The notes below the pieces were generated by a model. That model was not told the origin of the DNA. It did not search any database and saw nothing but the letters and a program-made list of their open reading frames with translations. A stretch of DNA of 64,000 nucleotides, taken from Paenibacillus polymyxa (GTDB lineage: Bacteria; Bacillota; Bacilli; Paenibacillales; Paenibacillaceae). Below, one piece after another: positions 8,321 through 16,529 of this stretch. The position numbers and the translations under genes were made by a program. The stretch lies in the NCBI RefSeq assembly GCF_001719045.1, contig NZ_CP015423.1:1674001-1738000 (forward strand), written 5' to 3'. Positions within the stretch are counted from its first letter, which is position 1; each line of letters begins with the position of its first letter.

Positions 8321-9325
8321 TTAAGATTTATTCGAAAATGTATCTGGGTTACGTATTTTCTTGATATATTCGCTAGGATTACAACCATAATACTTTCGAA
8401 AGGTTGTCGTAAAATTGCTGGCGTTGCTGTACCCAATTGAAAAGGCAGTCTCTCCAATGTTTAATTGTTCAACTTCCAAGTACCAGAGTGCTTTTTCCAT
8501 TCTTTGCTTACGCACCATTTCAAAAATAGTCATTCCGAATAAATGGGGGAATCCCTTCTTTAGCTTGAATTCATTAAGCCCAACCTTTCGAGCCAGCGCT
8601 TGAATAGACAGGGGATGTTCAAAATGAAGAATGACGAATTCACGAGCCTTTTGGAGCTTGGATATATCTTCACGACTTATAAAATGGCTTGTCCCCCTTG
8701 TTTCATGTCCATCCATCTCCCCAAATAATGCAATAAAATCCATTGCCTTGCTTTCCATGTATAACCGTTTCATCGTCCCATTGTAGTTGCAATGTATCAT
8801 GTCAAAAACACACTTATGCATGGCTGGCGTATCCGCATAAGAGTCAATATTTCCCTTGTAACGCTGCAGCCATGTTTCCATGCTATGCTTTTCTGCGATA
8901 TCTCCGGCATAATGAAAAAGCTCTTGTGGAGAACATCGTATTTCCAGCATTTGATGGCGAACTCCTGCCTTCTTTTCCTCATAAACCAGTTCATCCTCTA
9001 AATATAAAACATTCCCGGTCAAGCGATTGGTATGACTTTCTTTGCCGTTCCATTCACAGTATATTTCACCGTTTAAGCAATAGCTGAGTTCAAAGAGAGG
9101 ACAAGCCTCCTGAATATGAAGCTTCATATTCTGTTCAAAGGTGAGATCCGTGACTACGATTTCCATACCTGGGCGAATCTGTGTGCGTGTCATGCTTCCC
9201 TTGCCCATATGCGGGGGAAGCGTGAGTTGTTGCTCCCATTTTTTATGATGAATGCGACCATCCACAAGCTCCGTGAATTGGTCAAATAAATGATGAATGT
9301 CTGCACTCCATATATTCAAAGCCAA
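8321..9325 (-). CDS. AraC-family regulator, PchR/YbtA-like
   Basis: A 334-aa regulator with a C-terminal AraC/XylS DNA-binding domain of two helix-turn-helix motifs (about residues 225-325; the second motif includes GETAFSIGYSNASNFTTTF). The N-terminal part, with PGMEIVVTDLTF and a hydrophobic HIQEACPLFELSYCLNG strand region, resembles siderophore-sensing activators such as PchR and YbtA. The start is TTG 9325 with AGAAGGG upstream. It lies directly upstream of the MFS gene on the same strand, with the Fur boxes in the gap. It probably activates the MFS gene in response to an iron chelate; this is inference from family and context. Confidence 0.82.
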   Translation of the reverse strand: MALNIWSADIHHLFDQFTELVDGRIHHKKWEQQLTLPPHMGKGSMTRTQIRPGMEIVVTDLTFEQNMKLHIQEACPLFELSYCLNGEIYCEWNGKESHTNRLTGNVLYLEDELVYEEKKAGVRHQMLEIRCSPQELFHYAGDIAEKHSMETWLQRYKGNIDSYADTPAMHKCVFDMIHCNYNGTMKRLYMESKAMDFIALFGEMDGHETRGTSHFISREDISKLQKAREFVILHFEHPLSIQALARKVGLNEFKLKKGFPHLFGMTIFEMVRKQRMEKALWYLEVEQLNIGETAFSIGYSNASNFTTTFRKYYGCNPSEYIKKIRNPDTFSNKS

Positions 9326-9370
9326 TATCAGCCCTTCTTTCCTGTTCAGTCCTAACTATAGAATAACAAA

Positions 9371-9490
9371 AAAAGAGGACCCGAATCATCGGGTCCCAGC
9401 AACATTTATTATTCAAAAGGGGGTCATGTCTGTATTGTACCCGTCCTGTGTTAGAGTTGTTTTGCAGTTATATTTCATCTTTGTAACAAA
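9371..9490. repeat. 120-bp direct repeat, copy 2 (right edge of the MFS-AraC cassette)
   Basis: About 80 percent identical by eye to 6591-6709, including the GGACCCGA/TCGGGTCC terminator hairpin and GGGGGTCATGTCT. Read on the minus strand it still encodes Cys-Tyr-Lys-Asp-Glu-Ile-stop. That matches the MFS C terminus Cys-Tyr-Lys-Asn-Glu-Thr-stop, but no MFS gene is attached. It also serves as the 3' untranslated region of the GNAT gene. Confidence 0.8.
9377..9396 (-). terminator. Terminator downstream of the GNAT gene
   Basis: GGACCCGA pairs perfectly with TCGGGTCC around a four-base loop. On the minus strand CTCTTTTTTT follows. It lies inside repeat copy 2. Confidence 0.75.
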
Positions 9491-9507
9491 ATATTCCACT
9501 GCCATTT

Positions 9508-10116
9508 CTATGCATAATCCCCTTGGTTCATCGAAAATACCAATACACTCGGCACCTCTCCTGAGGGATCATAAGCACCAATTGTACGCAGCAGGCGCAT
9601 CTTATTTTTAATAAGTACGCGCATGGAAGCCTGATTATCCTCTTGGCAACGACTTTCGATCCGCTTGAGCTTCAAAGATCCGAAACCAAAATTCAGCATT
9701 TCTCCCACCACTTCTGTAGCCAGCCCCTGTCCCCAAAAAGGACGATCCAGAATATAGCCCAGTTGTGCCTCACCCGTTCTTTCATTCCATTGTTGAAAAG
9801 AGACGATACCGAGCAACGGTGAGGAGGTAAGCTCATTGGATTCACCAAGGAGATTGCTTTCTCCTGTATTTCTCTGATGCCATTCCACCGCAAAATGCAG
9901 GGAATCTAGTGAATCAGCAGATATTTTAATTTGCGCAACCAGACGCCGCATTCGTGTATTGACTGGTTTGCGAATTCGATTCACATATTGGATCACCAAT
10001 GGATCGGATAGAATCCGTTCCAGCGCGGGATAATCCTCCGTTCTTAGCTGGCGCAATCGGACTCGGCGGGCGTAAAGCTCCGGTAGCCCAAGACGAAGCA
10101 TTTCTCTGGTCAGCAC
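9508..10116 (-). CDS. GNAT-family N-acetyltransferase, RimJ/RimL-like
   Basis: A 202-aa GNAT protein. The opening VRLRQLRTEDYPALERIL and the later block LGYILDRPFWGQGLATEVVGEML are the RimJ/RimL signature. The latter contains the acetyl-CoA pyrophosphate loop (R-x-x-G-x-G/A, here FWGQGLA). SRCQEDNQASMRVLIKN is the usual C-terminal helix. It would transfer acetyl from acetyl-CoA to an amino group; the substrate is unknown. The GTG start has AGGGGGG upstream. It is followed on the minus strand by the hairpin in repeat copy 2. The next gene upstream, a phosphoesterase, is 51 bases away on the same strand. Confidence 0.85.
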   Translation of the reverse strand: MLTREMLRLGLPELYARRVRLRQLRTEDYPALERILSDPLVIQYVNRIRKPVNTRMRRLVAQIKISADSLDSLHFAVEWHQRNTGESNLLGESNELTSSPLLGIVSFQQWNERTGEAQLGYILDRPFWGQGLATEVVGEMLNFGFGSLKLKRIESRCQEDNQASMRVLIKNKMRLLRTIGAYDPSGEVPSVLVFSMNQGDYA

Positions 10117-10167
10117 AATGTTCCCCCCTGCGGATGGATTGGCTTTTAGAAATGAATGTTTCCATAC

Positions 10168-10908
10168 TTAATCCAGGTCCTGAATCCCGCGGTAAATTCC
10201 TGTGCGCAGCTCTCGAATATAATACGGCAAAGAAGGCACAGCAGCTTCCTCCGCTTGTTTTACCGCCAGTTCTATATCATAAGGTACACGTACAAAATGA
10301 ATGGAGAAGGACGTAGGCTGCTCCTCTCCCATCTCACCCTCTAAAATGCAGTAGGAAGCCTGCGTAACATCCAACGGATTCCCGACACTGCCGACGTTAA
10401 AAAGGGTTTTTCCCTGAAAATGCTGGATAAAAGCATTGTGCACATCACCATATCCCACAACATCTGGAGCAAAAGCAACTTTTCCATTTTCTTCTGCTAA
10501 CGGATCGAACATGGCAAGCCGTTTTTCCGGCTCATCCCATGGCTGCACACGGTGATATACACTTTGCGGCGAGGCATGCACCAGACGGATACGGCGTCCG
10601 CTCATTCTGAAATCATAATGAAACGGTAACTGTGCCAAATACTGCACTCGTTCTGCCCCCAAGCGTTCGGCTTGCCAGCTAAAATTGAGATCATCCGTAA
10701 TACTAACCAGCTCATCCCAATTCCCCCGCACGACCACTTCACAACGTTGACGGACAGCATCCAGAACCTCGCACGGGCTAGGCCCTTTGCCGATCAGATC
10801 CCCCAAACAAAACACACGGCTAATGCCTCGGGAAGCAATATCCTCCAGCACCGCCTCACAGGCAGGCCAATTGCCATGAATATCTGAAATGACAGCAATA
10901 CGATCCAT
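10168..10908 (-). CDS. Metallophosphoesterase (calcineurin-like), YfcE/ApaH-like
   Basis: A 246-aa cytoplasmic calcineurin-like phosphoesterase. Metal-site motifs are SDIHGNW (Asp9, His11), GDLIGKGP (Asp37), RGNWDE (Asn63), VHASP and GYGDVHNAF. The layout fits the single-domain phosphodiesterase and symmetrical dinucleotide-hydrolase-like group that includes many uncharacterised Firmicute proteins. The ATG has AGGAGTGAG upstream. It precedes the GNAT gene on the same strand. The physiological substrate cannot be told; a phosphodiester or a protein phosphate are both possible. Confidence 0.85.
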   Translation of the reverse strand: MDRIAVISDIHGNWPACEAVLEDIASRGISRVFCLGDLIGKGPSPCEVLDAVRQRCEVVVRGNWDELVSITDDLNFSWQAERLGAERVQYLAQLPFHYDFRMSGRRIRLVHASPQSVYHRVQPWDEPEKRLAMFDPLAEENGKVAFAPDVVGYGDVHNAFIQHFQGKTLFNVGSVGNPLDVTQASYCILEGEMGEEQPTSFSIHFVRVPYDIELAVKQAEEAAVPSLPYYIRELRTGIYRGIQDLD

Positions 10909-11013
10909 CTGAACCTCACTCCTTTGTCCGAAACGACTACATCTCTACACTACATTCAAGCCATCTTTATGTAGTTCCAACATATATGATAAAGATGAAA
11001 AAAAGATCATGGC

Positions 11014-11958
11014 CTATTGGCCGGATTTTAGCGTAATGACACTAAGCTCTGGTCTGCACAGCACGCGAATCGGCAAATGTGTCATGCCAATGCCTCGGCT
11101 GACATACAGCGGCATTCTCTCTGTTCCCACATGAAATAACCCCTGGATGTACTTGCGTCCACCCGGAGGCGGCATTGGTGCTCCAATGACCGGCAAGCGT
11201 ACCTGTCCTCCATGCGTATGCCCCGACAGTTGAAGATCAAAGGACATTTGCGCCGCTACATCTGCATAGTCCGGCTCATGCATCAGCAGCAGCTTGCACA
11301 TCTCATCAGGTAGCCCGTGAATGGCACGCTGCGGATTGGGCTTGCCCATGATGTTATCCTCTAAACCGACCATGGCTACACGCTGTCCCGCAAGCTCTAC
11401 AATCGCATGCTCGTTTCTCAGCAGCGTAAATCCGGTTTTCGGGTATAATTCCTGAACTCCGGCTGGTAAGCCTCTATAATCATGATTGCCCAGAATAGCA
11501 AATTTGCCAAGTGTGGCGTGCATCGAAGCCATAACTGGAACAGCAGCCTTCATGGATACTGCATAGTCATCTACAATATCGCCTGTAAAACAGAGCAAAT
11601 CTGGCTTCAGACCTGCGATCCGGTCCGCAAGCTCGCGCAGATCCTGCTCATCCATATGAAAACCCAAGTGCACATCACTGAAATGTACGACCCTGATTCC
11701 GTCAAAAGCAGACGGAAGACGAGGGAGAGTCAAGTTGAAGCGTGTAATTTCCAAATGATTAGGCTCCCATAAGGAAGCATATCCTCCAGCCAGAAGCGCG
11801 GTTCCGGCTGTGGCTAAAGCCGCCTTTTTCAAAAAATGACGGCGCGAAGGATTGGCTGGTTCATTTGAAATGGAACGCCGCGAAGAACCGGGAGGGATAG
11901 CGGCCCCCTGATGCGGGCCATCCTGACTCTCGCGGCGGGTGTGCGGCGTCTTCTCCAT
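11014..11958 (-). CDS. Tat-exported metallophosphoesterase, YkuE-like
   Basis: A 314-aa calcineurin-like phosphoesterase with a long hydrophilic N terminus, then a twin-arginine signal SRRHFLKK (residues 38-45) and a hydrophobic stretch ALATAGTALLAGGYA. Folded, metal-loaded enzyme would be exported by Tat, as Bacillus YkuE is, and act at the wall. Catalytic motifs are FSDVHLG, TGDIVDD, LGNHDYRG, MHEPD and LSGHTHGGQ. The start at 11958 has AAGGGGG eight bases upstream; an in-frame ATG 12 codons earlier lacks one. A second Arg pair at residues 27-28 is a coincidence or a weak alternative. The substrate is unknown. Confidence 0.88.
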   Translation of the reverse strand: MEKTPHTRRESQDGPHQGAAIPPGSSRRSISNEPANPSRRHFLKKAALATAGTALLAGGYASLWEPNHLEITRFNLTLPRLPSAFDGIRVVHFSDVHLGFHMDEQDLRELADRIAGLKPDLLCFTGDIVDDYAVSMKAAVPVMASMHATLGKFAILGNHDYRGLPAGVQELYPKTGFTLLRNEHAIVELAGQRVAMVGLEDNIMGKPNPQRAIHGLPDEMCKLLLMHEPDYADVAAQMSFDLQLSGHTHGGQVRLPVIGAPMPPPGGRKYIQGLFHVGTERMPLYVSRGIGMTHLPIRVLCRPELSVITLKSGQ

Positions 11959-12023
11959 ATGCGTTCCCCCTTGCGATCTATTCCTTGATCTCACTTTTTA
12001 GAAATTCTTACTGTCCAGAAGCT

Positions 12024-12833
12024 TTAGCGATGGGTGGACAACCACTGCTCCGCATAGTCTACCAAATCACGTTGCCTCGCGAAAAAACATGAAGCCTCTC
12101 CAATGTTCACTCGCGTAAAAGCTGAGGGACAGTCCCGTTCAAAATCAAGTCCCAGCTTCTCAAAGTCATCTGAGGTAATATTAAAATCCTGAAAAGATAC
12201 CCACGCTTTTGCTCCATCCACTATCATAGGAGCTTGATGCGTGATCACTTCTCGTCCATTATAGGCTGTTCGATATTCCGCCAAATGCAAGGACGTGTTG
12301 CTGTCATGTCCGCAGCCCAACAGCAGCACATAGGCATCTGCCTCATACAGCTTTGCCAAGGGCGAATGCTCACCCAGCCCATAGTTGAGCTGATGATCTG
12401 TCAGTAATCCCAAAGCAGCAGGTCCACGTGCCGCCAGAGAAACATGCGGATGCCCGCTGCGCTTGGTTCCCGGCAGGCCACGGAACGCTTCTACAATGAT
12501 GCCCATCCCCCCGGTCAGCGTCCAGGCCGGATTATAAGCGGGCATTTCCTCGCGTACCAGTTCCCACCATGACTCATCCAGAGGCGGGTTCATCCAGGTC
12601 GAAGGATCAGTCAAGTCATGAGACTGTGTCGGCATCACCAGCGTCCCTTCCGGGCCAACCGCTTCGGTTAGCGCGGCAAGAATGGCCGAGGCTCCGCCTG
12701 GAACAAAGCGCCCAAAGCTGCGCATCGACGAGTGAACAAGCAATGTCATGCCGCTCCGAACTCCCAGCTCCTTTAATCCCTTCATGACATCCGACCTAGT
12801 GACAGGTCGATTCGTTATCGGTTGCACAGTCAC
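12024..12833 (-). CDS. Aminoglycoside N(3)-acetyltransferase family protein (YokD-like)
   Basis: A 269-aa protein of the AAC(3) family, which moves acetyl from acetyl-CoA to an amine. Family blocks are visible: LLVHSSMRSFG, GTLVMPTQS, RSGHPHVSLAARG, GEHSPLAKLYE with the conserved His, and LLLGCGHDSNTSLHLAEYR. Chromosomal members in Bacillus and Paenibacillus (YokD, BA2930-like) often have little effect on aminoglycosides, so true resistance is not claimed. The GTG at 12833 has AAAAGGAGG seven bases upstream and is preferred to the ATG 14 codons earlier. It is a single gene between the phosphoesterase and the sdh terminator. Confidence 0.85.
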   Translation of the reverse strand: MTVQPITNRPVTRSDVMKGLKELGVRSGMTLLVHSSMRSFGRFVPGGASAILAALTEAVGPEGTLVMPTQSHDLTDPSTWMNPPLDESWWELVREEMPAYNPAWTLTGGMGIIVEAFRGLPGTKRSGHPHVSLAARGPAALGLLTDHQLNYGLGEHSPLAKLYEADAYVLLLGCGHDSNTSLHLAEYRTAYNGREVITHQAPMIVDGAKAWVSFQDFNITSDDFEKLGLDFERDCPSAFTRVNIGEASCFFARQRDLVDYAEQWLSTHR

Positions 12834-12938
12834 CTGTCCAGCCTCCTTTTCTCCAAAAACGATACACAATACCATAATTATACCATAACTGCTATCCGCG
12901 CTCCTTCCTCCATGTTACCCTCCATCTTTTCTGAGCGC

Positions 12939-12978
12939 AAAAAAACAGGCTTTCTCCAGTTTGAGAAAAAGCCTGTTT
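12939..12978 (-). terminator. Terminator of the sdhCAB operon
   Basis: AAACAGGCTTT-type arms with a short loop; on the minus strand the stem is followed by seven T. It lies 25 bases after the sdhB stop. Confidence 0.8.
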
Positions 12979-13003
12979 GGGCAAACCTATTCGCTGTCTA
13001 GTG

Positions 13004-13771
13004 CTATACAGTCAGCCAGCGCTTGAACATATGCTTGGTCGTTTCCTTATTCATTTCGGCAATAGAAGTTGTCAACGGAATGCCTTTCGGGCAAGAACGT
13101 ACGCAGTTTTGCGAGTTCCCGCATCCTTCCAGCCCATCGTCCGTCATCAACGCCTCCAGCCGCTCTTCTTGATTCATTTCCCCTGTCGGATGGCTGTTAA
13201 ACAGGCGAACCTGAGATATCGCCGCAGGTCCGATGAACGTCGTCTTCTCGTTGACGTTCGGGCAAGCTTCCAGACAGACACCGCAGGTCATGCACTTGGA
13301 CAGCTCATACGCCCACTGACGCTTTTTCTCTGCCATTCTAGGACCAGGGCCCAGATCGTAGGTACCGTCAATCGGAATCCACGCTTTGACCTTCTTGAGC
13401 GCGTTAAACATCCGGCTACGGTCGATGACCAAATCCCGAACTACCGGAAACGTGCTCATCGGCGCGATCGTAATCGGCTGCTCCAGCTTATCGACGAGCG
13501 CTGCACAAGCCTGACGCGGCTTGCCGTTAATCACCATGGAGCATGCTCCGCATACTTCCTCCAGGCAATTCGACTCCCAGCATACCGGGGCCGTCTCTTT
13601 ACCGTGGCTGTCCACCGGGTTACGCTGAATTTCCATCAGCGCGCTAATCACATTCATCCCCGGACGATAAGCCAATTCAAATTCTTCCGTATAGGGACTG
13701 GCTTTAGGATCAGCTTGACGGGTCACAACGAACTTCACTGTTTTATTCGACTTCACTGCTTGCTCCGACAT
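13004..13771 (-). CDS. sdhB: Succinate dehydrogenase iron-sulfur subunit
   Basis: A 255-aa SdhB, the electron-transfer subunit of complex II, bound to the inner face of the membrane. The 2Fe-2S site is the CWESNCLEEVCGACSM block with a later Cys. The 4Fe-4S and 3Fe-4S sites are CMTCGVCLEACPN and CGNSQNCVRSCPKGIP. It carries electrons from the flavin in SdhA to heme b in SdhC and menaquinone. It is the last gene of sdhCAB, 19 bases after sdhA, and is followed by a strong terminator. The N terminus fits the Bacillus type of the enzyme. Confidence 0.96.
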   Translation of the reverse strand: MSEQAVKSNKTVKFVVTRQADPKASPYTEEFELAYRPGMNVISALMEIQRNPVDSHGKETAPVCWESNCLEEVCGACSMVINGKPRQACAALVDKLEQPITIAPMSTFPVVRDLVIDRSRMFNALKKVKAWIPIDGTYDLGPGPRMAEKKRQWAYELSKCMTCGVCLEACPNVNEKTTFIGPAAISQVRLFNSHPTGEMNQEERLEALMTDDGLEGCGNSQNCVRSCPKGIPLTTSIAEMNKETTKHMFKRWLTV

Positions 13772-13790
13772 CTAAATACACTCCCTTCCG

Positions 13791-15536
13791 TTATTTGTTC
13801 TTGGAATAATCCCGAATACGCGGCTTGATCAGCGAAACATCCACCGCTTCATACGAGATTTGTGGTCCTTCCGGTGTCCAGTCCGCAATCGTTGTTTTCA
13901 GGAAATCCTCATCGTTGCGATCCGGAAAGTCTGGTTTGTAATGGGCCCCGCGGCTTTCGTTGCGCAGTAGCGCACCTTTGGTCATCGCTTCAGCCAGCTC
14001 CATCATATTCCACAGTTGCCGTGTAAACGCCGCACCCGCATTGTTCCAGCGCGAAGCGTCATTAATGTTAATGTTAGAGTAACGCTCCTTCAGCTCCTTG
14101 ATCTTGTGGATCGTGGCTTCCAGCTTGTCATTATAACGAACCACAGTCATGTTGTTCGTCATCCACTCACCCAGCTCTTTATGAAGAACATAAGCATTTT
14201 CTTTTCCGTCCATATGCAAAATACGCTCATATTTCTCCGTCTGCTGATGAACTGCTGCATCAAATACGGAGGTAGCTATATCCTGTGCAGATTTTTTCAA
14301 GCCCTTGATGTATTCCACAGCCTTAGGTCCAGCCACCATCCCGCCGTAAATGGCTGACAGCAACGAGTTCGCACCCAAACGGTTCGCACCGTGATATTGG
14401 AATTCACACTCACCAGCCGCGAACAAGCCCGGTATATTCGTCATCTGATTGTAATCGACCCACATACCGCCCATTGAATAATGAACAGCCGGGAATATTT
14501 TCATCGGGATTTTGCGCGGATCGTCACCGACGAATTTTTCATAAATTTCAATAATGCCGCCCAGCTTTACATCCAGTTCTTTCGGGTCCTTGTGTGACAG
14601 ATCAAGGTAGACCATGTTCTCGCCATTAATACCCAGTCCATCATCAACGCATACACTGAATATTTCACGTGTCGCAATATCGCGAGGGACCAGATTTCCG
14701 TAAGCCGGATACTTTTCTTCGAGGAAATACCATGGCTTACCGTCCTTATACGTCCAAATACGACCGCCCTCTCCCCGTGCCGACTCGGACATGAGACGCA
14801 GCTTGTCATCACCTGGTATAGCCGTCGGATGAATCTGGATAAACTCACCGTTCGCATAGCGTACGCCTTGCTGATACACCGCACCGGCAGCCGTGCCCGT
14901 ATTAATGACGGAATTCGTGGTTTTACCGAAAATAATCCCGGGGCCACCAGACGCCAAAATAACTGCATCCGCCGCAAAAGTCTTCACTTCCATCGTACGC
15001 AAATCCTGCCCGCAAATCCCTCGACAGATGCCTTCATCATCCAGTACAGCCTGTAAAAACTCCCAGTTCTCGTACTTGGTCACCAAACCCGCAGATTCCC
15101 AGCGCCGTACCTGCTCATCGAGAGCGTACAGAAGCTGCTGTCCTGTCGTCGCACCGGCAAAAGCGGTCCTATGATGCTGGGTACCGCCGAAGCGGCGGAA
15201 GTCCAGCAGTCCTTCCGGTGTCCGGTTAAACATGACGCCCATGCGGTCCATGAGATGAATGATCCCCGGAGCCGCTTCGCACATCGCTTTTACCGGAGGC
15301 TGGTTGGCCAGAAAGTCCCCGCCATAGACTGAATCATCAAAGTGAATCCAGGGTGAGTCTCCCTCACCCTTGGTATTTACCGCACCGTTGATGCCGCCTT
15401 GAGCACAAACGGAGTGGGACCTTTTGACCGGAACCAAAGAAAATAAATGAACGTGAACTCCCGCCTCTGCCGCCTTGATCGTAGCCATTAGACCTGCCAG
15501 ACCGCCGCCCACGACAATAATGTTGGATGCTGCCAT
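13791..15536 (-). CDS. sdhA: Succinate dehydrogenase flavoprotein subunit
   Basis: A 581-aa SdhA that oxidises succinate to fumarate with covalently bound FAD. The dinucleotide fold VVGGGLAGLMATIKAAEAG opens the protein. SVCAQGGINGAVNTKGEGD near 42-60 is the flavin region, GTQHHRTAFAG is in the capping domain, and SARGEGGRIW carries the catalytic Arg. It belongs to the Bacillus-type complex II with a single five-helix anchor. It follows sdhC by 92 bases and precedes sdhB in one operon. Length is normal. Confidence 0.97.
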   Translation of the reverse strand: MAASNIIVVGGGLAGLMATIKAAEAGVHVHLFSLVPVKRSHSVCAQGGINGAVNTKGEGDSPWIHFDDSVYGGDFLANQPPVKAMCEAAPGIIHLMDRMGVMFNRTPEGLLDFRRFGGTQHHRTAFAGATTGQQLLYALDEQVRRWESAGLVTKYENWEFLQAVLDDEGICRGICGQDLRTMEVKTFAADAVILASGGPGIIFGKTTNSVINTGTAAGAVYQQGVRYANGEFIQIHPTAIPGDDKLRLMSESARGEGGRIWTYKDGKPWYFLEEKYPAYGNLVPRDIATREIFSVCVDDGLGINGENMVYLDLSHKDPKELDVKLGGIIEIYEKFVGDDPRKIPMKIFPAVHYSMGGMWVDYNQMTNIPGLFAAGECEFQYHGANRLGANSLLSAIYGGMVAGPKAVEYIKGLKKSAQDIATSVFDAAVHQQTEKYERILHMDGKENAYVLHKELGEWMTNNMTVVRYNDKLEATIHKIKELKERYSNININDASRWNNAGAAFTRQLWNMMELAEAMTKGALLRNESRGAHYKPDFPDRNDEDFLKTTIADWTPEGPQISYEAVDVSLIKPRIRDYSKNK

Positions 15537-15628
15537 TTCTGCTCACTCCTTTTTTTAGGATTTTAACCAAATCCCCTTTTACGTTTGAAAATAGAATCTC
15601 AACACGATGTATAATTGATATGAGTCGT

Positions 15629-16303
15629 TTATAGTAGCTGTTTAAAAGCGCCGCATTGCACCAAGGCAGTTGCCGTTTCCTGAAATTCCGCACTGCGGAA
15701 TGCAAGCAGGGAAGCGATGAAGCCGATAGACACCACCACGAACAGGGTCATACAGATATAAGAAGATACTTTTTGCGCACGTGGTCCCACGGTAATCCCC
15801 CAACTGACCATAAATGCCCACAGTCCGTTAGCAAAGTGAAAGGATGCCGAAACGACACTGATTAAATACAAAATGAAATAAACCGGGTTCGTCACGATGC
15901 CATGCATGACTCCGCCTAGCTCCTCATGGGTTACATTACCCAGAGCCACCTGAAAGCGCGTGTCGTATACGTGCCAGATAATAAATACAAACGTAATGAC
16001 GCCGGAAATACGCTGGAACAGAAAGCGCCAGTTACGTGAATAGCCGAATCTTTTGACATTCGGGTCAGCCTGATAAGCAATATACAAGCCATAAATTCCG
16101 TGGAACAGTAATGGCAAGTAGATGAATAACGTTTCTAGCACAATAACCAGTGGCAAACCATTCAGGAAGGCCACGCTGCGATTAAATCCTTCCTTGCCGC
16201 CCTCCACCGCTGTGAAGTTCGTCACCAAATGCTCAACAAAAAATAGAGCCAGCGGAATGACGCCAAGAAGCGAATGCAGCTTTCTGGAATAAAATCCTCT
16301 CAT
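15629..16303 (-). CDS. sdhC: Succinate dehydrogenase cytochrome b558 subunit
   Basis: A 224-aa membrane anchor with five hydrophobic segments, the diheme type B SdhC of Bacillus. His residues in HSLLGVIPLALFFVEHL, FHGIYGLY, FIIWHVYDTR and FHFANGLW are placed as heme b ligands. It passes electrons to menaquinone. First gene of sdhCAB; its promoter must lie in the 217 bases shared with the divergent LysR gene. It is slightly longer than the 202-aa Bacillus protein, mainly at the C-terminal end. Confidence 0.95.
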   Translation of the reverse strand: MRGFYSRKLHSLLGVIPLALFFVEHLVTNFTAVEGGKEGFNRSVAFLNGLPLVIVLETLFIYLPLLFHGIYGLYIAYQADPNVKRFGYSRNWRFLFQRISGVITFVFIIWHVYDTRFQVALGNVTHEELGGVMHGIVTNPVYFILYLISVVSASFHFANGLWAFMVSWGITVGPRAQKVSSYICMTLFVVVSIGFIASLLAFRSAEFQETATALVQCGAFKQLL

Positions 16304-16529
16304 CTAGGTCATGCTCCCTTCTCCCAATAATAGCGTTTTCAATAGTAATATAACATATAAATTGACAGTTTCCGACAGGAAATGTCCAACAAGGTGTCCC
16401 TTATAAGGAAAAACAAAAGTGTGAACATCTTGTGTCGCTTTCATGTTACTCCTTTTCGGCTTATAATGGAATTGCAATATACGTATTAATTATTATGTCT
16501 TTTTTGCATATAGAGAGGAAGTGGATGAT

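Noticed and set aside
12024..12833. The AAC(3)-like gene as an aminoglycoside resistance determinant
   Set aside because: Chromosomal YokD-like members are common in this group and often do not confer resistance. Sequence alone cannot support that claim.
12977..13828. A 283-codon plus-strand open frame
   Set aside because: It lies fully opposite sdhB, whose Fe-S cysteines and length are unmistakable. It has no ribosome site and no recognisable domain.
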